64,000 bases of DNA from the NCBI GenBank assembly GCA_902571865.1, contig CACGDO010000008.1, forward strand, positions 1-64,000, read 5' to 3'. Below are positions 17,599 through 25,331 of this stretch, in pieces (within the stretch, counting starts at the first letter, position 1; every line of letters begins with the position of its first letter). The translations under genes and the position numbers were made by a program. Source of the stretch: an uncultured Alphaproteobacteria bacterium. GTDB taxonomy: Bacteria > Pseudomonadota > Alphaproteobacteria > HIMB59 > GCA-002718135. A model generated the notes under the pieces. It did not search any database, was not told where the DNA came from, and worked only from the letters and a program-made list of their open reading frames with translations.

Positions 17599-18627
17599 AT
17601 GCCCCACAGAACATTTTTTTGGTTCTTCTTTCCAAGTGGATTGGCAATGCTATTATTTATTGGCCTTCCAATTATTTCTAGTTTTTTTCAATCTCTTCAT
17701 ATTGAACCTGAACAAATCTTAATGGAAGTAGAAAAATGTGATCCATTTGGATGTAAAACTGAAACTAAAGTAGATATTGAGGCCACTACAAAATTACAAG
17801 AAGAACAACCTCTTGGAAGATTTAATGGCTTAGGAACATACGGCGATAGAAACCATTTGGCTTTTGATGAAATTAAAGAGGCTTGGACTAATTCCTCATC
17901 GATAGCTGAGTTTACAGATATCTTGCTAAATTTACCTTTTTACAAAGCACTTTTATTTACACTTACATTTTGTTTTGCCGTTACGCCACCAGTTGTAATT
18001 TTAGGTTTCATCGTTGCTTTAAGTGTAAATACAATTACGAAAAGTTTAAAAGGTCCAACCATTTTTGGTGTTATACTACCTATGATTGTAACACCGCTAA
18101 TTGGATCTCTCGTTTTATTTTGGATGATAGATGCTAAAGGAATACTAGGCTCATTTATTCAATTCTTATTTGATGATCCAAACCTATCACTTAAGTCTTC
18201 AAGTCAATTGACTTGGATTACTCTAATTATTTATGGGATCTGGCACAACACACCATTTGCTTTTGTTGTGTTTTATGCTGCTTTACAGACTGTACCTCAA
18301 GATCCCTTAGAAGCTGCAATCATTGATGGAGCTTCAAGATATGAAAGAGTAAGACATATTGTAATTCCACATCTTTATCCAGTAGCAACATTTATTATAT
18401 TAATTTGTCTAATGGATAATTTTAGAGTTCTTGAGCCAATAATTGGGTTCGCTGCTGAAGGAGTTGCACAATCACTTTCTTGGATGATTTATAACGACTT
18501 AAGAAGTGAAAACAAAATGTTATTTGGGTCTGCAGGAGCAACATCTATGTTAACTATCATTGGTGTAGCAATTCTACTAACACCAGTACTTGTAAGAACA
18601 TGGAGAGAATTTAGGACAGAAAGATAA
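17599..18627 (+). CDS. Sugar ABC transporter permease 1 (MalF-like)
   Basis: This 342-residue inner-membrane permease is of the MalF/UgpA type. The first membrane segment lies near residues 8-30. A soluble loop of about 90 residues (roughly 35-115, containing two Cys in CDPFGCKTE) precedes the remaining helices. The EAA motif EAAIIDGASRYERVRHIVIP lies near residue 235 and is where the ATPase docks. It starts 12 bp after the stem-loop and is followed by the second permease after 1 bp. The extended first periplasmic loop with its possible disulfide is longer than in small UgpA-type permeases. The ligand follows from the unknown binding protein. Confidence 0.88.
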   Translation: MPHRTFFWFFFPSGLAMLLFIGLPIISSFFQSLHIEPEQILMEVEKCDPFGCKTETKVDIEATTKLQEEQPLGRFNGLGTYGDRNHLAFDEIKEAWTNSSSIAEFTDILLNLPFYKALLFTLTFCFAVTPPVVILGFIVALSVNTITKSLKGPTIFGVILPMIVTPLIGSLVLFWMIDAKGILGSFIQFLFDDPNLSLKSSSQLTWITLIIYGIWHNTPFAFVVFYAALQTVPQDPLEAAIIDGASRYERVRHIVIPHLYPVATFIILICLMDNFRVLEPIIGFAAEGVAQSLSWMIYNDLRSENKMLFGSAGATSMLTIIGVAILLTPVLVRTWREFRTER

Positions 18628-18628
18628 T

Positions 18629-19510
18629 ATGGAATCAAAAATTAATAGATACTCAAAACAACTAATTTTAATAAATAGTTTTTTTATTCTTGCTTGGTTA
18701 ATTGTTTCCGTGTTTCCTTTTATATGGACTTTTTGGGGATCATTTAAAGTAAAAGCTGACTTTTTCTCAAGAGCTGATTGGATGTTTGCAGTCACAGGAG
18801 TTAATACTTTAATTGAAACAGGAGATACTTCTACAGTCAAGGCTTATGTAGAGTCTTGGACTGAAGGTGAATTTTGGAAAGCAACAATGAATACAATTAT
18901 TATTACTGTTTCAGTTGTTACGATCTCTTTATTTTTAGGAACATTAGGTGCTTATGCCTTGTCTAGATCGACATATAAATATACTTTTTGGATTTTAATA
19001 GCTGCCTTGATTTTTAGAGCGATGCCACACATTACATTAGTTTCTGGTTATCTTTTTCCTTTCTTCCAATTGAACGTTTGGGGCATACTTCCAACTACCA
19101 TAATTGTTTTAGTTGCAATCAATCAACCCTTTACATTATGGTTGCTTTATTCCTTCTTTAAAACAGTTCCTAAAGAGTTAGATGAAAGTGCACTAATTGA
19201 TGGTTGTTCATATTTTCAAGCGTTTCGCTTTGTTATAATGCCTGTTATGTGGCCTGGAGTTGTTACAGCAGGTTTATTCAGTATGATGTTAGCCTATAAT
19301 GATTTTACAGTTACTTCACTTCTTTTAAATCAGCAGAATTATACTATGGTTCCTAAAATTAATGCTTATTTGGGCACAATTGAACATAGTGGAAATTATA
19401 TGTGGGCAGTCTCAAGCGTTGTTTCAGCAACTGCACCACTTTTTATGATAATCATGTTTTTCCAGAGACAATTAATAAGTGGTTTAACTGCTGGAGCAGT
19501 AAAAGGCTAA
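18629..19510 (+). CDS. Sugar ABC transporter permease 2 (MalG-like)
   Basis: This 293-residue permease is of the MalG/UgpE type with about six membrane segments. The EAA-type motif ESALIDGCSYFQAFRFVIMP lies near residue 190. The first periplasmic loop (about residues 40-85) is moderately long. It forms the transmembrane channel with the preceding permease. No ATPase gene follows: the next gene is a HAD-like protein. The importer must therefore borrow an ATPase, for which the UgpC/MalK-type protein at 47763 is the only same-family candidate in this window. Confidence 0.88.
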   Translation: MESKINRYSKQLILINSFFILAWLIVSVFPFIWTFWGSFKVKADFFSRADWMFAVTGVNTLIETGDTSTVKAYVESWTEGEFWKATMNTIIITVSVVTISLFLGTLGAYALSRSTYKYTFWILIAALIFRAMPHITLVSGYLFPFFQLNVWGILPTTIIVLVAINQPFTLWLLYSFFKTVPKELDESALIDGCSYFQAFRFVIMPVMWPGVVTAGLFSMMLAYNDFTVTSLLLNQQNYTMVPKINAYLGTIEHSGNYMWAVSSVVSATAPLFMIIMFFQRQLISGLTAGAVKG

Positions 19511-19528
19511 TAATAAATTTCTAATCTT

Positions 19529-20188
19529 ATGAAATACAAAGCACTTTTATTTGGATCTATCGGGACACTAATTGAATCTTCTAACATTCAACGTAACTCA
19601 TTTAATGAAGCTTTTAATGAAGCTGGACTTGATTGGTATTGGGATGAGCAAGATTATAAGATTTTGTTAAAAAAATCTGGGGGGACAAAAAGAGTAGAAG
19701 ATTTTGCTGAAAAAAATAATGTTAATGTAAATGCTTCACAAATTAGAAATAGAAAAACAGAAATCTTTAGCTCGTACATTATTCAGAATAAACAAAAATT
19801 AAGGAAGAGTGTTGATGAAATAATTAAGTATACAAAAGATAATAATATTAAACTTGCTTTCTCAACTTCTACAACTTTAAATAATGTCGATGCAGTATTT
19901 GAAAGTCTTTCCGGTCAAATTTCAAAAGAAGAATTTGAATTCATTGGTAATAAATCATTTGTACAAAATGAAAAACCACATCCAGAAATTTATAAAGTTA
20001 CATTGGATAAATTAAATTTACAGCCAGAAGATTGTCTTGCAATAGAGGATACTGAAGAAAGTAGTAATTCTGCCGTAAGTGCTGGAATTAAATGCATTGG
20101 GTTTCCAGGTGATTACCATTTGGAAGATAGTTTTCAAATGTGTATTAAAAAAATGAATTTATTAGATCAATCTATTTTTTCATTGTAA
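19529..20188 (+). CDS. HAD-superfamily (CbbY-like) protein lacking the catalytic aspartates
   Basis: This 219-residue protein follows the CbbY/beta-phosphoglucomutase pattern, with a four-helix cap, a lysine motif near VQNEKPHPEIY and the acidic motif EDTEESSNSAVSAGI. The N-terminal motif I reads LLFGSIGTLIES where active phosphatases have the form FDxDGTL. Both the nucleophile Asp and the Asp two positions later are replaced, by Gly and Ile. It is therefore probably not a standard HAD phosphatase and may bind ligand or use another mechanism. I recall similar GSIGTL proteins in other alphaproteobacteria, but cannot check. It lies 18 bp after the permease gene and is probably in the LacI-type regulon. 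Confidence 0.75.
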   Translation: MKYKALLFGSIGTLIESSNIQRNSFNEAFNEAGLDWYWDEQDYKILLKKSGGTKRVEDFAEKNNVNVNASQIRNRKTEIFSSYIIQNKQKLRKSVDEIIKYTKDNNIKLAFSTSTTLNNVDAVFESLSGQISKEEFEFIGNKSFVQNEKPHPEIYKVTLDKLNLQPEDCLAIEDTEESSNSAVSAGIKCIGFPGDYHLEDSFQMCIKKMNLLDQSIFSL

Positions 20189-20201
20189 ATAATCAGATCA
20201 A

Positions 20202-20969
20202 ATGTTTCTAAAAAATTTTAATGTAAAAAATAAGACTGCTCTTGTGACAGGGTCAGGCAAAGGCATAGGTAAAGCATGTGCTATAGCGTTAGCAGAAGCA
20301 GGTGCAAATGTAATTATTCTTAGTCGTACAGAAAAAGATCTTTTGATTGTTCAAAACAAAATTAAAAAACTCAAAAAGAAATGTAGTTATTATGTGTGTG
20401 ATGTAACTAATTTAAAAGAAATAAAAAAAATATTTTCTAAAATCAATAAATTAGACATATTAGTAAATAATGCTGGCACAAATAGACCTGAATATTTCAC
20501 CAAAATTAAAAGAAAAGACATGAGTGAAGTGGTTGATCTTAATATTAAAGCATCATTCGATATTGCTCAATTAGCTACAAAAGTTATGCTTAAATCAAAA
20601 AATAGAAAAAAAATTGGTGGATCAATAATAAATATCTCTTCTCAGTTAGGTAAAGTAGGAGCTCCTCTTAGAAGTGTTTATAATATGACTAAGTTTGGTA
20701 TTGAAGGTCTTACCAAAGGGATGGCTATTGATTTGGCTAAGCACAACATTAGAGTTAATTCTGTTTGTCCTACATTTGTGGAAACCCCAATGGTCAAAAA
20801 ATTTTTTAAAGATAAAAGTTTTAAAAAATCTGTAATTGAAAACATACCTTTAGGAAAAGTAGCAACAGAAAGTGATATTGCTAGTGCTGTAGTGTATCTT
20901 GCTTCAGATGCTGCATCAATGATGACTGGTTCATCACTAGTAATTGATGGAGGATGGACAGCTAAATAA
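20202..20969 (+). CDS. SDR-family oxidoreductase (gluconate 5-dehydrogenase-like)
   Basis: This 255-residue short-chain dehydrogenase is cytoplasmic and NAD(P)-dependent. The cofactor motif TGSGKGIG is at about residues 17-24, NNAGTNRP near 88, the catalytic Ser lies in NISSQLG, and the active-site pair is YNMTKFG with Tyr and Lys. The C-terminal WTAK after SLVIDGG matches classical members. It resembles polyol or sugar-acid dehydrogenases, but the substrate is unknown. It is the last gene of the importer operon, 13 bp after the HAD-like gene, and is convergent with the EamA permease. It probably oxidises the imported substrate or an early intermediate. Confidence 0.85.
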   Translation: MFLKNFNVKNKTALVTGSGKGIGKACAIALAEAGANVIILSRTEKDLLIVQNKIKKLKKKCSYYVCDVTNLKEIKKIFSKINKLDILVNNAGTNRPEYFTKIKRKDMSEVVDLNIKASFDIAQLATKVMLKSKNRKKIGGSIINISSQLGKVGAPLRSVYNMTKFGIEGLTKGMAIDLAKHNIRVNSVCPTFVETPMVKKFFKDKSFKKSVIENIPLGKVATESDIASAVVYLASDAASMMTGSSLVIDGGWTAK

Positions 20970-20976
20970 TCAAAAT

Positions 20977-21834
20977 TTAATTTTCTTTATTTATAAAATA
21001 AGTTGCTACTATTACAACTATACCGCCAATAAAAGTAATTAAAGTTGGTATTTCATAAAAAATTATAAATGTTAACAACACACCAAATACAGGAAATAAA
21101 GCGTAAAATGGAAATACTCTATTAACAGGATACATTCTATATAAATAGAACATCGACATGTGTGCAGCTATTGAAACAAAGATACCTGAGTGTAAAATTA
21201 ATAACCATGACTGAAAACTAATATTTTTTATTTCATTTAATGTTTGTCCTTCAAGTATTGATGATGAGAAAATTAATAATATAAATCCAACTAATCCCAT
21301 TACCGCATTTGTGAGTGTGACTTCTAAATCTTTTAGGTATCTGGAAAATACCTGCGCACTAGCATAGAAGAATGCCATTAAGGTAATTAAGATTAACGCA
21401 TAAATTTCATTTCTTATTAATGGATCAAAGCCCAATAAAATAATACCAAAAAAAGAAATAAATATAAGCGCCCATTTTTTAATACTTACTTTTTCTTTTA
21501 AAAAAAATGAGCTTAATAGTATTGCAAATGGTACAGCCAGTTGAGAACCAATAATTATTGGAGAAACTATGTTTGCTTCATTTAATGATAATGTCATAAA
21601 GACATTTGCTAAAAAACCCATAGAGATAGAAAAAAAGAGAAGTGGTAGCCAGTATTTTTTTTCAGGAATTCTAAATCGCCAAAAAGGCAAAAGGCATATG
21701 AAAACTACTAACATTCTTAAACTTCCCATTAATAATGGTGGTACATTTTCATTAAAAATAACTTTCTGAACAGGGTAGGCACTTCCAAATAAAAAAGTGA
21801 TTATTAAAATTAAGAAGTAATGTCTTAAAAGCAT
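20977..21834 (-). CDS. EamA/DMT-family transporter
   Basis: This 285-residue membrane protein has about ten hydrophobic helices in two EamA repeats. The repeat starts are FGSAYPVQKVIF in the first half and YASAQVFSRYL in the second. Family members export or exchange metabolites such as amino acids or nucleotide sugars; the substrate cannot be assigned. It lies 23 bp downstream of pta on the same strand, so it is probably cotranscribed with the taurine gene. Export of a sulfur-containing product is conceivable but is only a guess from position. Confidence 0.85.
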   Translation of the reverse strand: MLLRHYFLILIITFLFGSAYPVQKVIFNENVPPLLMGSLRMLVVFICLLPFWRFRIPEKKYWLPLLFFSISMGFLANVFMTLSLNEANIVSPIIIGSQLAVPFAILLSSFFLKEKVSIKKWALIFISFFGIILLGFDPLIRNEIYALILITLMAFFYASAQVFSRYLKDLEVTLTNAVMGLVGFILLIFSSSILEGQTLNEIKNISFQSWLLILHSGIFVSIAAHMSMFYLYRMYPVNRVFPFYALFPVFGVLLTFIIFYEIPTLITFIGGIVVIVATYFINKEN

Positions 21835-21857
21835 TCGAGCTAAAATTTATTTTCTAA

Positions 21858-22757
21858 TTACTTATTTGCAGCAACTACAGCTGCCATAATTGATGCAAGT
21901 TTAGAATTTTTACTATCTGCTCTGCTAGGGACTACAACTGGTACTTTACCACCAATTACTATTCCTGCCGCACAAGCATTCATAAAATAAACCATTATTT
22001 TAGACAAAGAATTTCCAGTTTCTAAATTAGGTACTAATAATACATCAGCATCACCAGCAACATCATTATTGATTCCTTTTATTTTAGCTGCATCCTCAGA
22101 AACAGCATTATCAAAAGCAAGCGGTCCATGAATAAAAGCATTAATTTTTTCTTCTAACGCAAGTTCCATAACTTTTTTGGCATCAACTGAACTTGGCATA
22201 CTGTCAATTGGATCTTCTGTGCCTGATAAAATTGCAACTTTTGGTTTACTAATATTTAATTTATTACAAAATTGAACAGCATTTTTAAGAATTTGTAATT
22301 TTATATCAACTCTTGGTAAAACATTTAAGGCGCCATCAGTAATAAAAAGAGGTTTTTTAAGCTGCGATGTAGTCATATGCCAAATATGACTTAATCTTTT
22401 ACCATCAAGTAAATTAAATTCTTTTTTTAAATAAGAGCGCATTAAAATATCAGTATGAAGATTCCCTTTAATTATGATTTTACTTTTATTTTCATTAGAA
22501 ATTTGGCAAGCAATTGAAGCACTATCCTCTTCATCTTTAGCCTCTACAATATTAAAATTAGAAATATCCAAACTTAATTTTTTCGCTGTTTCAGCAATTA
22601 AACTTTTATTTCCAATTAAAGTTGGATCGATGAGGTTCATATTTTTACCTTCAATTACAGCTGATAATATGCTTTCTTGATTGGGGCACACAACTACTGC
22701 TGGTATGTTGGGAGTCTCTAAAGCTTTACTTTTAAGATCTTCTGGTAATGTGCTCAT
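21858..22757 (-). CDS. pta: Phosphate acetyltransferase (Pta/Ptb family)
   Basis: Pta converts acetyl phosphate and CoA to acetyl-CoA, the step after Xsc in taurine and sulfonate catabolism. The 299-residue protein is a single PTA_PTB domain. It has ILSGTEDPIDSMPSS around residue 185, the block HGPLAFDNAVS, and the conserved late segment VPNLETGNSLSKIMVYF. Its length is closer to phosphotransbutyrylases than to the ~330-residue Pta, so a related acyl substrate is possible. Divergence from tpa across 118 bp containing a 26-bp inverted repeat, and the presence of xsc, favour acetyl phosphate. Confidence 0.8.
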   Translation of the reverse strand: MSTLPEDLKSKALETPNIPAVVVCPNQESILSAVIEGKNMNLIDPTLIGNKSLIAETAKKLSLDISNFNIVEAKDEEDSASIACQISNENKSKIIIKGNLHTDILMRSYLKKEFNLLDGKRLSHIWHMTTSQLKKPLFITDGALNVLPRVDIKLQILKNAVQFCNKLNISKPKVAILSGTEDPIDSMPSSVDAKKVMELALEEKINAFIHGPLAFDNAVSEDAAKIKGINNDVAGDADVLLVPNLETGNSLSKIMVYFMNACAAGIVIGGKVPVVVPSRADSKNSKLASIMAAVVAANK

Positions 22758-22799
22758 ATTTGGTATTCTCTCTATACCACTGCTACAATTTTTCCTATG

Positions 22800-22825
22800 A
22801 TATTTCTTTATTGTGTAAGAAATAT
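22800..22825. promoter_or_regulatory. Inverted repeat between divergent pta and tpa
   Basis: ATATTTCTT (22800-22808), an 8-base spacer and AAGAAATAT (22817-22825) form a perfect 9+8+9 palindrome. It is centred in the 118-bp divergent promoter region and differs from the TATTCA/TGAATA operator. A regulator that recognises taurine or a sulfonate intermediate could bind here. No MocR/TauR gene is in the window. Confidence 0.5.
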
Positions 22826-22875
22826 TCTTTGATTTATCTATAATTTCATATACTCAATCTCTATTAAGGAAAAAA

Positions 22876-24216
22876 ATGGACTTAGAAAAAAGAACTGAAA
22901 TACCTAATTCATTAGAAGAACATTGGATGCCATTTACATCTAATAGAGACTATAAAAATAGTCCAAGATTAATGGTTAAGGCAGAAGGTGTTTATTATAC
23001 TGATCATTATGGAAATAAATTAATTGATGCTAGCTCAGGATTATTTTGTAGTCCAGCGGGTCATTCAAGACCAGAAATAAGAGAAGCAGTATCTAAACAA
23101 TTAGAGCAATTAGATTATGTTCAACCATTTCAACAAGGTTTTGGTGGTTCATTTGATTTAGCTAGAAAAGTTTCAAAACATACGCCCGAAGATTTAAATA
23201 AAATATTTTTTACTATTTGTGGTTCATCAGCTGTAGAAACAGCAATTAAGACAGCCATAGCATATTTTAAATCAAAAGGAGAAGGTCATAGATCTCACAT
23301 AGTAGGAAGAGAAAGAGGTTATCATGGAATGAATATTGGAGGAATTTCTGTTGGCGGAATGATTGCTAATAGAAAAACTTTCTCAAATATTCTCATGCCA
23401 AATGTACATCATCTAAGACATACTCATCTACCTGAAAATTTATTTGTAAAGGGAGAACCTGAAACAGGTGCTGATCTTGCAGATGATCTTGAAAGGATTG
23501 CTGGTAACATAGGTGCTGAAAATATTGCTGCATGTATTGTTGAGCCAGTAGCAGGATCAACAGGAACTTTAGTTCCGCCAAAAGGATATTTAAAAAGACT
23601 AAGAGAAATTTGTGACAAACACGGAATTCTTTTAATTTTTGATGAAGTTATTACTGGCTGGGGAAGAATGGGCGCCCCATTTGCAGCCCAAGCTTTTGAT
23701 GTTTGTCCAGATATCATGACAATGGCTAAAGCAATTACTAATGGTGTTGTACCTTTAGGAGCAGTAGCTTCACGTGATCATATCTATGACACTATTGTTG
23801 ATGCTTCACCTACAGGAGCTATAGAATTTTTTCATGGTTATACTTATTCTGCTATACCTGTTTCAATGGCAGCAGGTTTAGCAATGCAAGATATAATCGA
23901 GAAAGAAGATTTATTTAATAGAGCAAAAGATATGTCTCCATATTTCTTAGATGGTTTATTTACTTTGAAAGACTTAGATATCATTACTGATATAAGAGGA
24001 TATGGAATGATGGGAGGAATTGATATTAAAATGGATGAGCGTTTAGGCAAAGCTGGATATGCTTGTTTTAAAAAATTATTTGAAGCAGGCTTAAGCTTGA
24101 AAGCAACAGGTGATTGTTTAATTGTTGCACCTCCATTTACTTGTGAAAAAAAACATATTGATGAGATAATTGAAAAATTGAGAACAGGTATCTCAAACTA
24201 TATGCATGACAGATAA
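22876..24216 (+). CDS. tpa: Taurine:pyruvate aminotransferase (class III)
   Basis: This PLP enzyme transfers the amino group of taurine to pyruvate, giving sulfoacetaldehyde and alanine. The 446-residue class-III aminotransferase has GSSAVETAIK near residue 120, the PLP-contacting block LIFDEVITGWGRMG near 255, the Schiff-base Lys in MTMAKAITNG near 285, and HGYTYSAIPVSMAAG. Beta-alanine:pyruvate transaminases have the same architecture. The assignment to taurine rests on the overlap (TAATG) with alanine dehydrogenase, divergent pta, and xsc in the same window, as in roseobacter taurine loci. The start follows TTAAGGA. It supplies Xsc. Confidence 0.77.
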   Translation: MDLEKRTEIPNSLEEHWMPFTSNRDYKNSPRLMVKAEGVYYTDHYGNKLIDASSGLFCSPAGHSRPEIREAVSKQLEQLDYVQPFQQGFGGSFDLARKVSKHTPEDLNKIFFTICGSSAVETAIKTAIAYFKSKGEGHRSHIVGRERGYHGMNIGGISVGGMIANRKTFSNILMPNVHHLRHTHLPENLFVKGEPETGADLADDLERIAGNIGAENIAACIVEPVAGSTGTLVPPKGYLKRLREICDKHGILLIFDEVITGWGRMGAPFAAQAFDVCPDIMTMAKAITNGVVPLGAVASRDHIYDTIVDASPTGAIEFFHGYTYSAIPVSMAAGLAMQDIIEKEDLFNRAKDMSPYFLDGLFTLKDLDIITDIRGYGMMGGIDIKMDERLGKAGYACFKKLFEAGLSLKATGDCLIVAPPFTCEKKHIDEIIEKLRTGISNYMHDR

Positions 24217-25331
24217 TGAAAATAGGTGTTCCCTCTGAGATTAAAGCTCAGGAGTCTAGGGTCGGGCTTACTCCGCAAAGTGTTAAAGAATTAGTAAAGA
24301 ATAAACATACAGTACTAATACAAAAAGATGCCGGTATTGGCGCTGGATTTTCAAATAGCGATTATGAATTATCAGGTGCAAAAATTGTAAATTCAGCTGA
24401 AGATATTTTCAATGATTCTGAAATGATTGTAAAAGTAAAAGAACCTCTAATGAATGAAGTATCAATGATAAGAGAAAACCAAATTTTGTTTACTTACTTA
24501 CATCTTTCAGCAGCTCCAGAATTGACAAAGGGTTTAATTGATTCAAATTCAATTTGTATAGCTTATGAAACAGTAAGTGATCATAATAATAAATTACCAC
24601 TTCTTGCACCTATGAGTGCTGTAGCCGGTAGAATGTCAATTCAAGCTGGTGCGTATTCACTTGAAAAACATAAGGGTGGAAGTGGTTTGCTCTTAGGGGG
24701 TGCGCCCGGGGTTCAACCTGGAAATGTCTTAATTTTAGGTGGAGGTGTTGTAGGTGAAAATGCAGCAATAATTGCTACAGGCATGCAAGCAAAAGTTTTC
24801 ATCGTTGATAAATCAGAAAAAAGATTAGAAGAATTACAAGAAAAATTTGGTGATAGAATACAACCACTACACAGTGATAAAATAATTCTAAAAGATTATA
24901 TTTCTGAATGTGATTTACTAATTGGTGGTGTGCTTGTTCCAGGCTCTAATGCTCCAAAGATTATAACTAAGGACATGATCAAAGAAATGAAAAGTGGATC
25001 TGTAATTGTTGATGTTGCAATTGATCAAGGTGGTTGTGTTGAAACTAGTAAACCAACAACTCATGCAAACCCTACATATGTTGTTGATGATGTTGTTCAT
25101 TATTGTGTTGCAAATATGCCAGGGGGAGTTCCTAGAACCTCCACTCTTGCTTTAAATGCAGTCACTTTGCCATTTATTCAAAACTTAGCTTCTAATGGTT
25201 TTAAAGATGCGTTGAAAAATGATAAAAATTTTATGAATGGTTTAAATATTTTTAAAGGTGCCGTTACATATAAAGCTATTGCCGAAGATTTAAATTATGA
25301 TTATGCTAATCCAGAAACTTTAGTACACTAA
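24216..25331 (+). CDS. ald: Alanine dehydrogenase
   Basis: Ald oxidatively deaminates L-alanine to pyruvate and ammonium with NAD+, regenerating the amino acceptor used by Tpa. The 371-residue protein has the canonical start MKIGVPSEIKAQESRVGLTP, the catalytic Lys in KVKEPL (about residue 74), the catalytic His in YLHLSAA (about 95), and the NAD Rossmann motif ILGGGVVGENAA near residue 175. The late GGVPRTSTLALNA is family-specific. Translation is coupled to tpa by a TAATG overlap. The 3' end overlaps the convergent MetE-like gene by 4 bp. Confidence 0.95.
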   Translation: MKIGVPSEIKAQESRVGLTPQSVKELVKNKHTVLIQKDAGIGAGFSNSDYELSGAKIVNSAEDIFNDSEMIVKVKEPLMNEVSMIRENQILFTYLHLSAAPELTKGLIDSNSICIAYETVSDHNNKLPLLAPMSAVAGRMSIQAGAYSLEKHKGGSGLLLGGAPGVQPGNVLILGGGVVGENAAIIATGMQAKVFIVDKSEKRLEELQEKFGDRIQPLHSDKIILKDYISECDLLIGGVLVPGSNAPKIITKDMIKEMKSGSVIVDVAIDQGGCVETSKPTTHANPTYVVDDVVHYCVANMPGGVPRTSTLALNAVTLPFIQNLASNGFKDALKNDKNFMNGLNIFKGAVTYKAIAEDLNYDYANPETLVH

